Position numbers and translations under genes: made by a program
Notes under the pieces: model-generated
Database searches by the model: none
Seen by the model: only the letters and a program-made list of their open reading frames with translations
Told to the model about the DNA's origin: nothing
NCBI GenBank assembly: GCA_002783405.1
Contig: PFGG01000040.1
Span: forward strand, 1 to 64,000
Direction of reading: 5' to 3'
Length of the DNA stretch: 64,000 nucleotides
Source of the DNA: a bacterium (Candidatus Blackallbacteria) CG13_big_fil_rev_8_21_14_2_50_49_14
Lineage (GTDB): Bacteria; Cyanobacteriota; Sericytochromatia; UBA7694
In this document: positions 36,291 to 45,325 of the stretch, piece after piece
Layout of the letters: the number at the start of each line of letters is the position of its first letter
Position numbering within the stretch: position 1 is the stretch's first letter

Positions 36291-37478
36291 ATGTCCGAAA
36301 CCTTGATGACGGAACAATCAAAAGTTGATATTTTAATTGTTGATGATACTCCGCAAAATTTGAAGGTTTTATCTGATTTTTTGCGGCTTAAAGGCTATAA
36401 CTCGCGTCCCGTTTCTAGTGGAAAACTGGCTTTGCGTGGAGCAGAAACACGCCCACCGGACTTGGTTTTACTTGATATTAATATGCCAGAAATGAGTGGC
36501 TATGAGGTTTGTGAGGCGTTTAAAGCGCATCCAGAATTAAAAGATATTCCGATTATCTTTATTAGTGCTCTCAATGAGGTTCTGGATAAGGTACGGGCTT
36601 TTAATGTGGGTGGAGTTGATTATATTACCAAGCCCTTTCAATTTGAAGAAGTGCAGATGCGCATTCAGACTCATTTGGCTTTGCGTCATTTGAATCAACA
36701 TCTCAGTCAACAAAATCAAGTCTTGCAAACCAGTTTAAAACGTCAGCAAGAATTGGAAGAACAGCGGGACAATCTTTTGCATATGGTTGTTCATGATTTA
36801 AGGGCTCCTTTGTCGGGGATTGTTGGCTACCTTTCTCTTTTAGAGGGAACTACGGATAATTTCAATGAAAAACAAGAACGGTATCTCAATTTGGCCCTCC
36901 AGAGTTCGCAAATATTGATAGATATGATTAGTGAGCTGTTGGATGTATATAAATTGGAAAATGGAGAGATGCCTTTGTTTCGTAGCTCACAAGATATATC
37001 TAAAACTATTTTGCAAGCCACGGAAGCAATGGAGGGTATGTTTATTAACAAGGTTTTGAGTTGTGAGTTGCCAGTGTCTCCTTCACCAGTTTTTCTTGAC
37101 CATGATTTAGTCCGTCGGGTGGTGATCAACCTTTTGAGCAATGCGCTTAAATTTACTCCGCGCGGAGGAGAAATCAAAGTTCAGGCTGAATTGCAGGCGG
37201 GAATGCTGATCGTGGCAGTACAGGATTCAGGGGCTGGTATTCCCGAAGAATTTCAAACAAAAATTTTTGAAAAGTTTGGCCAAGCAGAACTTCGGCAAGA
37301 AAACCGAAGATATTCAACAGGCTTGGGTTTAACTTTCTGTCGTATGGTAGTGGAGGCGCATGGCGGAAAGATTGGGGTGAGTAGTCAAATCGGCAAAGGC
37401 TCGCGGTTTGAGTTTGTCATACCGGTGTCTGGGTTTGAAGTGACTTCAAATTTGCCAGTAAACAGTTTTTCCAATTAA
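36291..37478 (+). CDS. Receiver-histidine kinase fusion
   Basis: 395 residues: an N-terminal receiver with D62 (LLDINMPEMSG) and conserved Lys (YITKPFQ), a coiled coil (about 130-160), HisKA with H168 (MVVHDLRAPLSG) and HATPase (VQDSGAGI, STGLGLTFCR). REC-HisKA proteins of this layout receive phosphate from an upstream kinase and signal onward. AGGAG lies 7 nt before the ATG. The gene converges with, and overlaps by 33 nt, a double-receiver gene that could be its partner. Confidence 0.92.
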   Translation: MSETLMTEQSKVDILIVDDTPQNLKVLSDFLRLKGYNSRPVSSGKLALRGAETRPPDLVLLDINMPEMSGYEVCEAFKAHPELKDIPIIFISALNEVLDKVRAFNVGGVDYITKPFQFEEVQMRIQTHLALRHLNQHLSQQNQVLQTSLKRQQELEEQRDNLLHMVVHDLRAPLSGIVGYLSLLEGTTDNFNEKQERYLNLALQSSQILIDMISELLDVYKLENGEMPLFRSSQDISKTILQATEAMEGMFINKVLSCELPVSPSPVFLDHDLVRRVVINLLSNALKFTPRGGEIKVQAELQAGMLIVAVQDSGAGIPEEFQTKIFEKFGQAELRQENRRYSTGLGLTFCRMVVEAHGGKIGVSSQIGKGSRFEFVIPVSGFEVTSNLPVNSFSN

Positions 37479-38285
37479 TTTGCTCAGAGCTGTGATGAGT
37501 TGTTGGGGGGTAAAGGGTTTTTCCAAGAAGTTGGTCTCACCTATTATTGCAAGCTCTTTTTCGACATAAGACTGGGGATAGCCACTGATCACTAAAATAG
37601 GTATTTTTTGTGTGGTTTGCATTTTTTTTAACTGTTTGCCAATCTGGGCTCCAGTTATTTCAGGCATATTTAAGTCTAAAAGAATTACATCCACGCTTTG
37701 CGTCATCGCCCATCTTAAACCTTCATGTGGATCTGATGTCATTTTAACCTCAAAAAGTGTATCTTTGAGAATGCTACCGATCAATTCGCCAAAGCTGGGC
37801 TCATCATCAATCACAAGTAAATTTTTTGTTTTGATGGCATGGGCTTTTTCGTTCACGTTTTTGCCTGTTTCACGGTTGTCTTTTGTCTTCGTTGGCTTGT
37901 TTTCAAACTCCAGTGATAGCCCTAAAAATGTAGATAAACGCTCCAAAAAATAACTCTGTTTAAAGGGTTTGAGAATATAGCCCAAAACTCCAAGTTCACT
38001 TGCTCTTTGAATACTTGCAATGTGCTCATTTGCGGTCAGCATGACAACAGCCAAATGTCGGGTGCTCTGCATATTACGAATTTGTTGTAAGAGATCTAAG
38101 CCATTGACTTCAGGCAAATCAATATCGAGAAGCACTAAGTCAGGTTTTATACTCATGGCTAGACGCAAACCTTCTCGTGCATCGGTTGTTGTTTGAATCT
38201 CGACAGGGATATCAGCCAAGAGTTCAGTAACCAACTCACAGATTATTTCATTATCATCTATCAGAAGAATTTTTTTTTCTGTCAT
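37446..38285 (-). CDS. Double-receiver response regulator
   Basis: 279 residues made of two receivers joined by a charged linker (about 125-155). D54 (LLDIDLPEVNG) and D204 (LLDLNMPEITG) are the phosphoacceptors; both domains have the acidic pair (LIDDNE, VIDDEP) and the switch lysine (LKPF, EKPF). There is no DNA-binding or enzymatic output, so it probably works as a phosphate branch or by protein interaction. It overlaps the convergent REC-kinase gene by 33 nt. The ATG lacks a clear ribosome site. Confidence 0.9.
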   Translation of the reverse strand: MTEKKILLIDDNEIICELVTELLADIPVEIQTTTDAREGLRLAMSIKPDLVLLDIDLPEVNGLDLLQQIRNMQSTRHLAVVMLTANEHIASIQRASELGVLGYILKPFKQSYFLERLSTFLGLSLEFENKPTKTKDNRETGKNVNEKAHAIKTKNLLVIDDEPSFGELIGSILKDTLFEVKMTSDPHEGLRWAMTQSVDVILLDLNMPEITGAQIGKQLKKMQTTQKIPILVISGYPQSYVEKELAIIGETNFLEKPFTPQQLITALSKLIGKTVYWQI

Positions 38286-38417
38286 TGCGCTCTAGCTTAA
38301 AGTCTATTGTGGTCGAATTGTCTTGGGAGGGTTCTAGAACGCATGGTAGCATGATGGGGATGAGAAATAAAGTCATCCTTTTAGTCAGTCTTTCATCAAA
38401 AATTCGAGGATACTCCA

Positions 38418-39815
38418 ATGGAACCAAATATCCGCATGGAAAAAGACAGTTTGGGCGAAGTGGCCGTACCCGCTGATTGTTATTACGGCGCACAAACCCA
38501 GCGTTCTTTTGAAAATTTTAAAATCGGGGGCGAACGCTTCCCGCGTGAATTTATCCGGGCTTTTGGGATTATTAAAAAAGCGGCAGCCAAGGTCAATACC
38601 GATCTGGGCGTGCTGGATGCTGAAAAATCTGCTCTGATTCAACAGGTGGCAGATGAAGTGATTGAGGGCAAATTGGATGCCCATTTCCCTCTGGTGGTCT
38701 GGCAGACCGGCAGCGGCACCCAGACCAATATGAATGCCAATGAAGTGATCTCCAACCGTGCGATTGAAATTGCTGGCGGCGTGATGGGTAGCAAAGCTCC
38801 CATTCACCCCAATGACGACGTGAATCATTCTCAGTCTTCAAATGATACCTTTCCCACGGCTATGCATGTGGCTGCGGCAGAACAGGTACAGCATCATCTG
38901 ATTCCCAATCTGCGCCTTTTGCAGCAAACCTTGGCCGCCAAGGCCACCGAATATAAAGAGATTGTGAAAATTGGCCGTACCCATTTGCAGGATGCTACCC
39001 CCTTGACCTTGGGGCAGGAATTCTCTGGCTATGCCGCCCAGCTCGATGGCGTGATTCGCACTGTAGAGGCCATGATGCCCCAGGTGTATGAACTCACCTT
39101 GGGTGGGACGGCTGTCGGAACCGGCTTGAATGCACCCAAAGGCTATGCCAAGGCTGTGGCTGAAGAAATTGCCCGTTTGACTGAGCTGCCCTTTGTGACC
39201 GCACCTAATAAATTTGCGGGTTTGGCCTGTCATGATCCGCTGGTGGCTTTGAGCGGAGCATTGAAAACAGCCGCCTGTGCCCTGATGAAAATTGCCAACG
39301 ATATCCGCTGGTTGGCCAGTGGCCCCCGCTGCGGCATTGGTGAAATTTCAATCCCCGAAAATGAACCTGGCAGTTCGATTATGCCGGGCAAAGTCAATCC
39401 CACCCAGTGCGAAGCCCTGACCATGGTCTGTGCCCAGGTGATTGGCAATGATACGGCTGTGGCGATTGGCGGCGCTTCGGGTAATTTTGAACTGAATGTC
39501 TTCAAACCCCTGATCATTCACAATCTGCTGCAGAGCATTCGTCTACTGGGCGATGCCTGCCATGCTTTCAATGATAAATGTGCAGTGGGCATTGAACCCA
39601 ACCGTGCCCGTATCAGTGAATTGCTCGACAAATCACTGATGCTGGTGACTTCCCTGGCCCCTGCCATTGGCTATGACAAGGCTGCCAAGATTGCCCTCAA
39701 GGCCCACCACGATGGCACGACCCTGCTCGAAGCCGGTCTGGAATTGGGCTTTGTTACCGAAGCACTTTTCCGTGAGCATGTTCAGCCCCACAAAATGCTG
39801 GGTCACGGAGAGTAA
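38418..39815 (+). CDS. fumC: Class II fumarate hydratase
   Basis: 465 residues, the standard size of FumC, catalysing fumarate to malate in the TCA cycle. The superfamily signature [11 protein letters not shown] lies at about 318-328 with the catalytic Ser319/Ser320 pair, and [10 protein letters not shown] and [14 protein letters not shown] are specific to fumarase rather than aspartase. The start has GGA upstream at a fair distance. Only 3 nt separate it from hemL, so the two are probably cotranscribed. Confidence 0.96.
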   Translation: MEPNIRMEKDSLGEVAVPADCYYGAQTQRSFENFKIGGERFPREFIRAFGIIKKAAAKVNTDLGVLDAEKSALIQQVADEVIEGKLDAHFPLVVWQTGSGTQTNMNANEVISNRAIEIAGGVMGSKAPIHPNDDVNHSQSSNDTFPTAMHVAAAEQVQHHLIPNLRLLQQTLAAKATEYKEIVKIGRTHLQDATPLTLGQEFSGYAAQLDGVIRTVEAMMPQVYELTLGGTAVGTGLNAPKGYAKAVAEEIARLTELPFVTAPNKFAGLACHDPLVALSGALKTAACALMKIANDIRWLASGPRCGIGEISIPENEPGSSIMPGKVNPTQCEALTMVCAQVIGNDTAVAIGGASGNFELNVFKPLIIHNLLQSIRLLGDACHAFNDKCAVGIEPNRARISELLDKSLMLVTSLAPAIGYDKAAKIALKAHHDGTTLLEAGLELGFVTEALFREHVQPHKMLGHGE

Positions 39816-39818
39816 AAC

Positions 39819-41120
39819 ATGAAAGAACTTCACCGCTCCGCACTGCGCTTTGTTGAAGCCCAGTCTAAAATTCCAGGCGGGGTCAACAGCCCAGCCCGTG
39901 CTTTCAAAGCGGTTGGGGGCACTCCCCCCTTCATGAAAAAAGCCAAGGGCGCCCATATGTGGGATATCGATGGCAATGAGTATATCGACTATATCGGTTC
40001 TTGGGGCCCGATGATTCTCGGCCATGGCTATCCTGCTGTGATCGATGCTGTGCGCAAGCAATTGGAGCTGGGCACCAGTTTTGGCACGCCCACTGAAATT
40101 GAGATTGAAATGGCCGATCTGGTGATCGCTGCTGTGCCTTCGATTGAGATGGTGCGCATGGTCAATTCTGGTACCGAAGCGGTGATGAGTGCAATTCGCC
40201 TGGCGCGGGGCTATACGGACCGTGAAAAAATTATTAAATTCAGTGGCTGTTATCATGGCCACAGCGATATGCTGCTGGCCGAAGCCGGTTCGGGTGTGGC
40301 GAGCCTGGGCATTCCTGGCACGCCGGGGGTTCCGGCTGCGTTGGTGGAGCATACCCTGACGGCCCCTTTCAATGACAGCACAGCGGTCGAGCAGATCTTC
40401 GCGGCCTATCCAGGCCAGATTGCTGCGGTTGTGATTGAACCCGTGGCTGGCAATATGGGCCTGGTGCCTCCGCGTCAGGGCTTTCTTGAAAAGCTGCGGG
40501 CCATTACCGAAGCCGAAGGCGCCGTGCTGATCTTTGACGAGGTTATGACCGGGTTCCGTTTGGCCTATGGGGGTGCCCAGGCCCGTTTGGGCGTGACTCC
40601 CGATATGACCTGTCTGGGCAAGATCATCGGAGGCGGCATGCCTGTGGGAGCCTATGGCGGCAAACGTGAGATTATGGAATGCCTGGCCCCTGCGGGCAAG
40701 GTTTATCAGGCGGGTACCCTCAGTGGCAATCCAGTGGCGATGCAGGCTGGGGTGGCTACCTTGAAAGCCCTGCGTGATAACCCAAAAGCCTATGAAGAAT
40801 TGGAACACAAAGGCCGTTTGCTTAGCCAAGGCATTGCGGATTTGGCCCGTGAGCTGCAGGTGCCGGTCAGCATTAATCTGATGGGCTCGATGTTCTGCGT
40901 ATTTTTTACGGAGAACGATGTCTATGATTATGCTTCTGCCAAGACCTCTGATCTTGAGGCCTTTAAAGTCTTTTTTCATACCTTGCTGGAAGAAGGGGTG
41001 TATTTTCCGCCAGCCCAGTTTGAAGCCTGTTTTATTTCGCTGGCCCACAGCGACGCAGATTTGCGCAAAACACTCAAGGCTGTTGAAAAAGGCTTGAAAA
41101 AAGTGCGCGAGATGAAATAG
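39819..41120 (+). CDS. hemL: Glutamate-1-semialdehyde 2,1-aminomutase
   Basis: 433-residue PLP enzyme that makes 5-aminolevulinate in the C5 tetrapyrrole pathway. PLP lysine K268 lies in [14 protein letters not shown]; other family motifs are [15 protein letters not shown] at the N-terminus, [18 protein letters not shown] and FDEVMTGFR. Length is normal. It follows fumC by 3 nt with a GGAG site overlapping the end of fumC, and is closed by a terminator. Presence implies haem or corrinoid synthesis from glutamyl-tRNA. Confidence 0.96.
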   Translation: MKELHRSALRFVEAQSKIPGGVNSPARAFKAVGGTPPFMKKAKGAHMWDIDGNEYIDYIGSWGPMILGHGYPAVIDAVRKQLELGTSFGTPTEIEIEMADLVIAAVPSIEMVRMVNSGTEAVMSAIRLARGYTDREKIIKFSGCYHGHSDMLLAEAGSGVASLGIPGTPGVPAALVEHTLTAPFNDSTAVEQIFAAYPGQIAAVVIEPVAGNMGLVPPRQGFLEKLRAITEAEGAVLIFDEVMTGFRLAYGGAQARLGVTPDMTCLGKIIGGGMPVGAYGGKREIMECLAPAGKVYQAGTLSGNPVAMQAGVATLKALRDNPKAYEELEHKGRLLSQGIADLARELQVPVSINLMGSMFCVFFTENDVYDYASAKTSDLEAFKVFFHTLLEEGVYFPPAQFEACFISLAHSDADLRKTLKAVEKGLKKVREMK

Positions 41121-41140
41121 TCACATTGATATGCCTGTTG

Positions 41141-41176
41141 AGGGAGAACACCTGCATAGGGGTTCTCCCTTTGATT
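41141..41176 (+). terminator. Terminator of fumC-hemL
   Basis: AGGGAGAAC (41141-41149) and GTTCTCCCT (41162-41170) form a 9-bp stem with a 12-nt loop, followed by TTGATTTT. It lies 20 nt past the hemL stop. Confidence 0.75.
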
Positions 41177-41228
41177 TTGGAACGGTGCTCTTGAATACAA
41201 AGGGGCAAGATCAGGGAATACAGAGTGC

Positions 41229-41972
41229 ATGTGGATTCCTTGTGTTTTTTTGAGCTTATTTTTCATTTGGGTGCCAGGTGCTTGGGCTTGTTCAGATACT
41301 GTGCCCGCCCTGGTGCTTGAAATGAGCGTAGCCGATCGTCCGCAGTACGACCTCTACAAAAGCCACTGTTTTGATTTGGCATGCCATTTTAGTTATCAGC
41401 TACTAAGTCCTGCCGGCGCTTTTTCTGACCGATCTCAGCGTTCGGGGTATGGAGTTTTGCGCATGCAATCGCGCTCTTTTTCTGCTGGGGTTAAATGGTC
41501 TGTTTCAGATGGGGAGAGTTATATTATTTTTAATTTTCCTCTGGCTTTACCAGGGAGTTTTTCGGCGATACATCATGAGCAGGGTTTGGCTGCGGTCCAG
41601 ACCTTAACAGGGGTAAATACCCAAGAACTGGTATCTATTTGGCAAACCCTTGGGCAGGATATTCAGAATTACAGAGGGCGAAGAGTTTTTATTCGCTATC
41701 ATCCCGTTTTGCTGAGCCAGCAGCTGCATTTAAATCATGGTACCCAGTCGATTTTTTCCTGTTCAATGGCAGAACGTGAAATCACCCTGGGGCATTGGAA
41801 GATTCAATATTATTATGATGCGGGTTATTGCCTTTCGATTCCCAATCCCTTGGATTTTCTCTGTAATCGAGAGATTCAAATTCCTTGGATCTATCTTATT
41901 CTTGGATCGGGACTCTTTATCTTAGTTGTTTTTCGTAAGGGCTTGAATCGAAAGTCTCTTTGGTTTCTTTGA
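41229..41972 (+). CDS. Exported membrane-anchored protein, unknown
   Basis: 247 residues with an N-terminal signal peptide (CVFLSLFFIWVPGAWAC; cleavage after AWA is likely) and one C-terminal transmembrane helix (WIYLILGSGLFILVVF, about 217-233) with a short basic cytoplasmic end. The extracytoplasmic part holds about seven cysteines and the phrase YGVLRMQSRSFSAGVKWSVS; it does not match any family I know. The gene is alone between hemL and an AT-rich gap. The ribosome site is weak (CAGGGA, about 13 nt upstream). Confidence 0.65.
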   Translation: MWIPCVFLSLFFIWVPGAWACSDTVPALVLEMSVADRPQYDLYKSHCFDLACHFSYQLLSPAGAFSDRSQRSGYGVLRMQSRSFSAGVKWSVSDGESYIIFNFPLALPGSFSAIHHEQGLAAVQTLTGVNTQELVSIWQTLGQDIQNYRGRRVFIRYHPVLLSQQLHLNHGTQSIFSCSMAEREITLGHWKIQYYYDAGYCLSIPNPLDFLCNREIQIPWIYLILGSGLFILVVFRKGLNRKSLWFL

Positions 41973-42272
41973 ATCAGTCATTCTTCCTGAATAGCATATT
42001 GTATGGCTCATCCAGCTATAAAACTCTTTTTTTGAGAAGCTGGCGATCATTTTTTGTGCATTTCCAGCAGAACGCTTCCCTGGAGTGTTCTGCTGGGCCC
42101 AGGTTTCCACTTGGCTTTGCATTTCAGGCCAGCGCTTGTACAGCGGCCAAGTGTGACCCCAGAAATCTTCACCAGATATTTCGTCAGGTTTTCGGGGGCT
42201 GTTTGGTGTCGGTTTGAGCTTGGGCTTGTGTTTACGGGCAGGCAGTCGGTTTAAATCACAAAAAAGATTAAT
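41922..42272 (-). pseudogene. Possible coding remnant without a good start
   Basis: An open stretch of 116 codons overlapping the end of the preceding plus-strand gene by 51 nt. It reads KPDEISGEDFWGHTWPLYKR followed by WPEMQSQVETWAQQNTPGKR, with protein-like composition and codon use, then a Lys/Ser-rich end. The only ATG is at 42122 (66 aa) and has no ribosome site. I read it as a degraded or N-terminally truncated gene; a genuine small gene is possible. No family is recognised. Confidence 0.3.
42064..42096. repeat. Strong inverted repeat in the 42-kb gap
   Basis: CCAGCAGAAC (42064-42073) and GTTCTGCTGG (42087-42096) form a perfect 10-bp stem with a 13-nt loop. There is no T-tract on either side. 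The gap 41973-42357 otherwise holds the putative coding remnant and an AT-rich stretch (42260-42335) that may contain the promoter of the next gene. Confidence 0.6.
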
Positions 42273-42357
42273 TTATTAAAGCTAAATTGCATAAAAAACA
42301 AATATATAAGGTATATATTATTATAGGGAAACAATTTTAAGATCGGGGGAGCTGGTT

Positions 42358-43866
42358 TTGGGCAATATTCGTACGGGCAGTTCTATCGCTCAGGTCAATC
42401 AATGGAGCGACGAAACACTTTATTCTCGCGGGCACAAAGGAACTTTTGATAATAAAGAAGCCGCCATTCGGCAGGCAGAACACGTAGCGGCCTCTGATAC
42501 CGAAGATGCAGCCGTGGTTGAAGAAAATGGCAGATACAGCGTCTATGCCATTACAGAGATTGGCACCCAGGACCCCAGTGCCAATGCTGTCGGGAACTAT
42601 GAAGTTCATGATTTTGCTGCCAATATTGTGGCCTTTAGCGCTACCCAACGCAATCAAGACGGTCAGCGCATTCGGGGCGAAGTCACCAAACAGGTCTCTG
42701 GAAGCTCTACCAATATTACCTTTTCAACCGATGCTGTGACAGCAGAAAATATGCCAGAACAAGCGAATTTAGGCCTTTTTGCCCGTCAGGTTACTGCGGC
42801 GGCCCCTGGCTCTGGCGCCAGTCTCCAGTTGTCGTTGGGTGTTAAGGCCGGGGCTCCGGGTGGAACGGGGGTTTCCATGGCCCTGCGGGGAACCGCTGAA
42901 CTGTCTGTTACAAAAGGGACAGGGGTAGGTGCGCCTTATGTTGCCAAATTGGATTTGGGTCTTGAAGCTGAAGCTGCCGTGAGTCTGTTTGGCAATTCTG
43001 CCAGCGTTGAAATGGCGCGCAGCTTGAGCAATGGGGTGGCCTTTTACAACGAAGCCCAGGTTCAGGAGTTTGCCCGTCGCAGTGTTGTACTGACCGGAAA
43101 AATCGCTTCAGGTGATATTGACGGTGCCCGTGCGGCTTTGAGCAATCTATCCGCCTACGCAGATCAGCATCGCTACACAGCCACAAATGCCAGGGAAACC
43201 GTCAGTGGCGAAACTGCCACTGGAACCAAAGTTGAGTTCAATCAAACCCGGGATACAACAACCCTCGACAGTTATCAAGACACCGATAAAGACGGCAACT
43301 GGGACGCCAATGAGTCCAGAATGAGAGAACGTGTTCGCGAGGAAGGCTATTCCGGCTCTTTCCAAACACGTATCGGGGGACAGACGGTTACCGTGAGTGT
43401 GGCCACCCTGGAAGCGACCTTAGAAGAACGTAGATTGACATCCCCTTCAGGGCGAGTGACCACCGAGAGCGGTGAGAGCAGTCGGGCATCTAAGATTCGG
43501 GTGGGCATTAGCCCCAGTGCACTTAGAGGGGCCAGCGATAACCAATTGGTCGGCATTATCGAGCAAGCCTTGGGCGTTTCACCGGGCCTTGGCTCCAGTG
43601 GGCTGTCGGGCGCGCAGATCCGCCAATTTATACCCGCCTTGCGGGATGCCGCCTCTAAAGAAACGCGGGCTGGTACCTTTGTCTTTGAGTTGGCCCACTT
43701 GCGTGAATCTGACGGCACGGGGGGCAACAGAGGAACGACCATGTTGCGTTTCGGGGTCAGTGCAAATTATTCAGGTGAAATCGAAATGCCAGTCGCCACT
43801 GGCTTGCAAATCACCGCTGGGGTAGAGACCTCGGCCACCTATCTCAGAGAGATCGCAAGGTGGTAA
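42358..43866 (+). CDS. Beta-rich protein of unknown function (502 aa)
   Basis: TTG start with GGGGGAG 7 nt upstream. No signal peptide. After about 120 residues the sequence is dominated by alternating Gly/hydrophobic strands (LQLSLGVKAGAPGGTGV, AKLDLGLEAEAAVSLFG), a Ca-loop-like DTDKDGNWDANES near residue 315, a segment VGISPSALRGASDNQLVGII and a C-terminal LRFGVSANYSGEIEM. The order and texture resemble the beta-rich half of the 1181-aa protein at 46297. It may form a beta-barrel or beta-solenoid, or be a secreted effector. The next gene overlaps by 7 nt. Confidence 0.72.
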   Translation: MGNIRTGSSIAQVNQWSDETLYSRGHKGTFDNKEAAIRQAEHVAASDTEDAAVVEENGRYSVYAITEIGTQDPSANAVGNYEVHDFAANIVAFSATQRNQDGQRIRGEVTKQVSGSSTNITFSTDAVTAENMPEQANLGLFARQVTAAAPGSGASLQLSLGVKAGAPGGTGVSMALRGTAELSVTKGTGVGAPYVAKLDLGLEAEAAVSLFGNSASVEMARSLSNGVAFYNEAQVQEFARRSVVLTGKIASGDIDGARAALSNLSAYADQHRYTATNARETVSGETATGTKVEFNQTRDTTTLDSYQDTDKDGNWDANESRMRERVREEGYSGSFQTRIGGQTVTVSVATLEATLEERRLTSPSGRVTTESGESSRASKIRVGISPSALRGASDNQLVGIIEQALGVSPGLGSSGLSGAQIRQFIPALRDAASKETRAGTFVFELAHLRESDGTGGNRGTTMLRFGVSANYSGEIEMPVATGLQITAGVETSATYLREIARW

Positions 43867-44228
43867 ATATGATGACGTTGTTTCTTCCCACCAAGACCCG
43901 CGAAATCAAGATCGAAGGGGAATTCAAGGTCGAGCATCCGCAAACTCAACGCCCGATTCAGTGTAAAGGTCTCAATCTTGCCTATAACGCCAATGAAACG
44001 GAAGCCACTTTGACTGCGGTGTTCACGGTGCATGCGCGCAGTCTGCGGGATATTCAAGCGATTTTTGGGGTTTTGCCCCAGGATCAAGAATTGAAGCTGG
44101 AGATGGACCCCGCAGTATTGCAACATTATCAGGCTGAATTTTTCGCCGCAGAAGATGAATCGGCTTTTCTTCGAGTTGGAGATGCTGCGTGCTTCTTTCT
44201 CCAAAACTATCATCTCAAGTCTGAATAG
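43860..44228 (+). CDS. Small protein coupled to the 502-aa beta-rich gene
   Basis: 122 residues starting at GTG 43860 inside the end of the previous gene (an ATG at 43869 is an alternative). The protein is mixed alpha/beta, acidic towards the C-terminus (EFFAAEDESAFLR), with no signal peptide, membrane helix or known motif. The 7-nt overlap and matching strand imply co-expression and perhaps a physical partner such as a chaperone or immunity-like protein; that role is a guess from position only. Confidence 0.6.
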   Translation: MVNMMTLFLPTKTREIKIEGEFKVEHPQTQRPIQCKGLNLAYNANETEATLTAVFTVHARSLRDIQAIFGVLPQDQELKLEMDPAVLQHYQAEFFAAEDESAFLRVGDAACFFLQNYHLKSE

Positions 44229-44278
44229 TCAGCGCTGAAATGAGCTTTGCCTGCTCCTGTGGATAGGCTTGTGTCTGT

Positions 44279-45205
44279 TTAAATTCTAAGCTCTCGGTAC
44301 GGAGACTGCGAAAAATAGCTGCCGAGAAACTGCGTGCAGGTTCGAATCGGGGCAGAGTGTTGGGTGTCTCCATGGGAGACAATCCAAAATTCCAAACAGG
44401 GAAGCTGGAGGGTTTGTAAAATCTCAACCAATTCAGGCCAATAACGTGCCAGTCCGAGATGGGTGACCAGGATCCCGGCTCCAGAGCGGGCGAGTTGAAT
44501 CTGAGCCAGCAAATGATCCGTGCGCAGACAGAAATCACTGGGCTGGAGTGGAAAGCCTAAATTTCCTGCGGCATCAATCATTTGAAAATCTTCATCAAAG
44601 CCAATCAAATCATGCTGAAGCAGTTCTTCGGGGCTGTGGGGGATTCCCTTGCGCTTGAGATAATCTGGGTGGGCGAAAAAACCCAGCGGCAGATCTGGCA
44701 GGCGGCGTGCCAGAAGCTGGTTCTGCTGGGGGCGAAACATGCGCAGGGCAATATCGGCTTCGCGTTTGTTTAGGGAACTGGCTTGATTGGTGATCAGCAG
44801 TTCGATCTGAATCTCAGGGTATTGAATGCGAAAGGCTGCAAGTGCGGGTGGCAAGAGATAGATACCTACGATTTCATTGGCTGAAATCCTGACTGTACCC
44901 TTTAGGTCTTCGACCAGACCGCTTGCCTGACGCTGAAAATGATCGGCGGCTCCCATCATTTCGTTTGCCGATTCCCACAGGGCCTGTCCAGCCGGGGTCA
45001 GTTTCAGGCCCTGGGTGCTGCGCTGAAAGAGCTGGGCCTGAATTGCCCTTTCCAGGGCTTGAATATTGCGGCTCAAGGTGGGTTGTGAAAGTGCCAGTTG
45101 GCGGGCCGCCGCAGAAAGTGAACCTGTGGCTGTGGCGTGATAAAAGCAGCGAATCCACTCCCAGTTCAGATTTTTGCTATTCATTTTTGTATAGTATATC
45201 TCCAT
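44279..45205 (-). CDS. LysR-family transcriptional regulator
   Basis: Up to 308 residues. An N-terminal winged helix-turn-helix (WIRCFYHATATGSLSAAA, then LALSQPTLSRNIQALE) is followed by the helical linker and a periplasmic-binding-like effector domain with VRISANEIVG and FFAHPDYLKR. It is divergent from the epimerase-like gene at 45326, the usual arrangement for a regulator and its target. A palindrome in the shared region is a candidate operator. Two starts are possible (45205 and MNSKN at 45184); neither has a strong ribosome site. Confidence 0.92.
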   Translation of the reverse strand: MEIYYTKMNSKNLNWEWIRCFYHATATGSLSAAARQLALSQPTLSRNIQALERAIQAQLFQRSTQGLKLTPAGQALWESANEMMGAADHFQRQASGLVEDLKGTVRISANEIVGIYLLPPALAAFRIQYPEIQIELLITNQASSLNKREADIALRMFRPQQNQLLARRLPDLPLGFFAHPDYLKRKGIPHSPEELLQHDLIGFDEDFQMIDAAGNLGFPLQPSDFCLRTDHLLAQIQLARSGAGILVTHLGLARYWPELVEILQTLQLPCLEFWIVSHGDTQHSAPIRTCTQFLGSYFSQSPYRELRI

Positions 45206-45219
45206 TTTTTGTCATTCAA

Positions 45220-45235
45220 TATTCATATAAGAATA
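45220..45235. promoter_or_regulatory. Candidate LysR operator palindrome
   Basis: TATTC-ATATAA-GAATA, a perfect 5-bp inverted repeat with a 6-nt centre, located between the divergent regulator and epimerase-like genes. It fits the general dyad shape of LysR boxes. A TATAAA for the plus strand lies 25 nt downstream (45260-45265). Confidence 0.45.
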
Positions 45236-45325
45236 ATCATACTGGTTTTAAGCCTCTGATATAAAGTCTGCTGAAAAAGCCTGACTGAAGGGCTGAATGA
45301 AAACGGATCTGAAAGGGATCTCTTT

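Noticed and set aside
39633-41048. 471-codon minus-strand open frame opposite hemL
   Set aside because: hemL and the end of fumC explain the DNA fully. The mirror frame is His/Arg/Gln-rich with no motif, and has no ribosome site.
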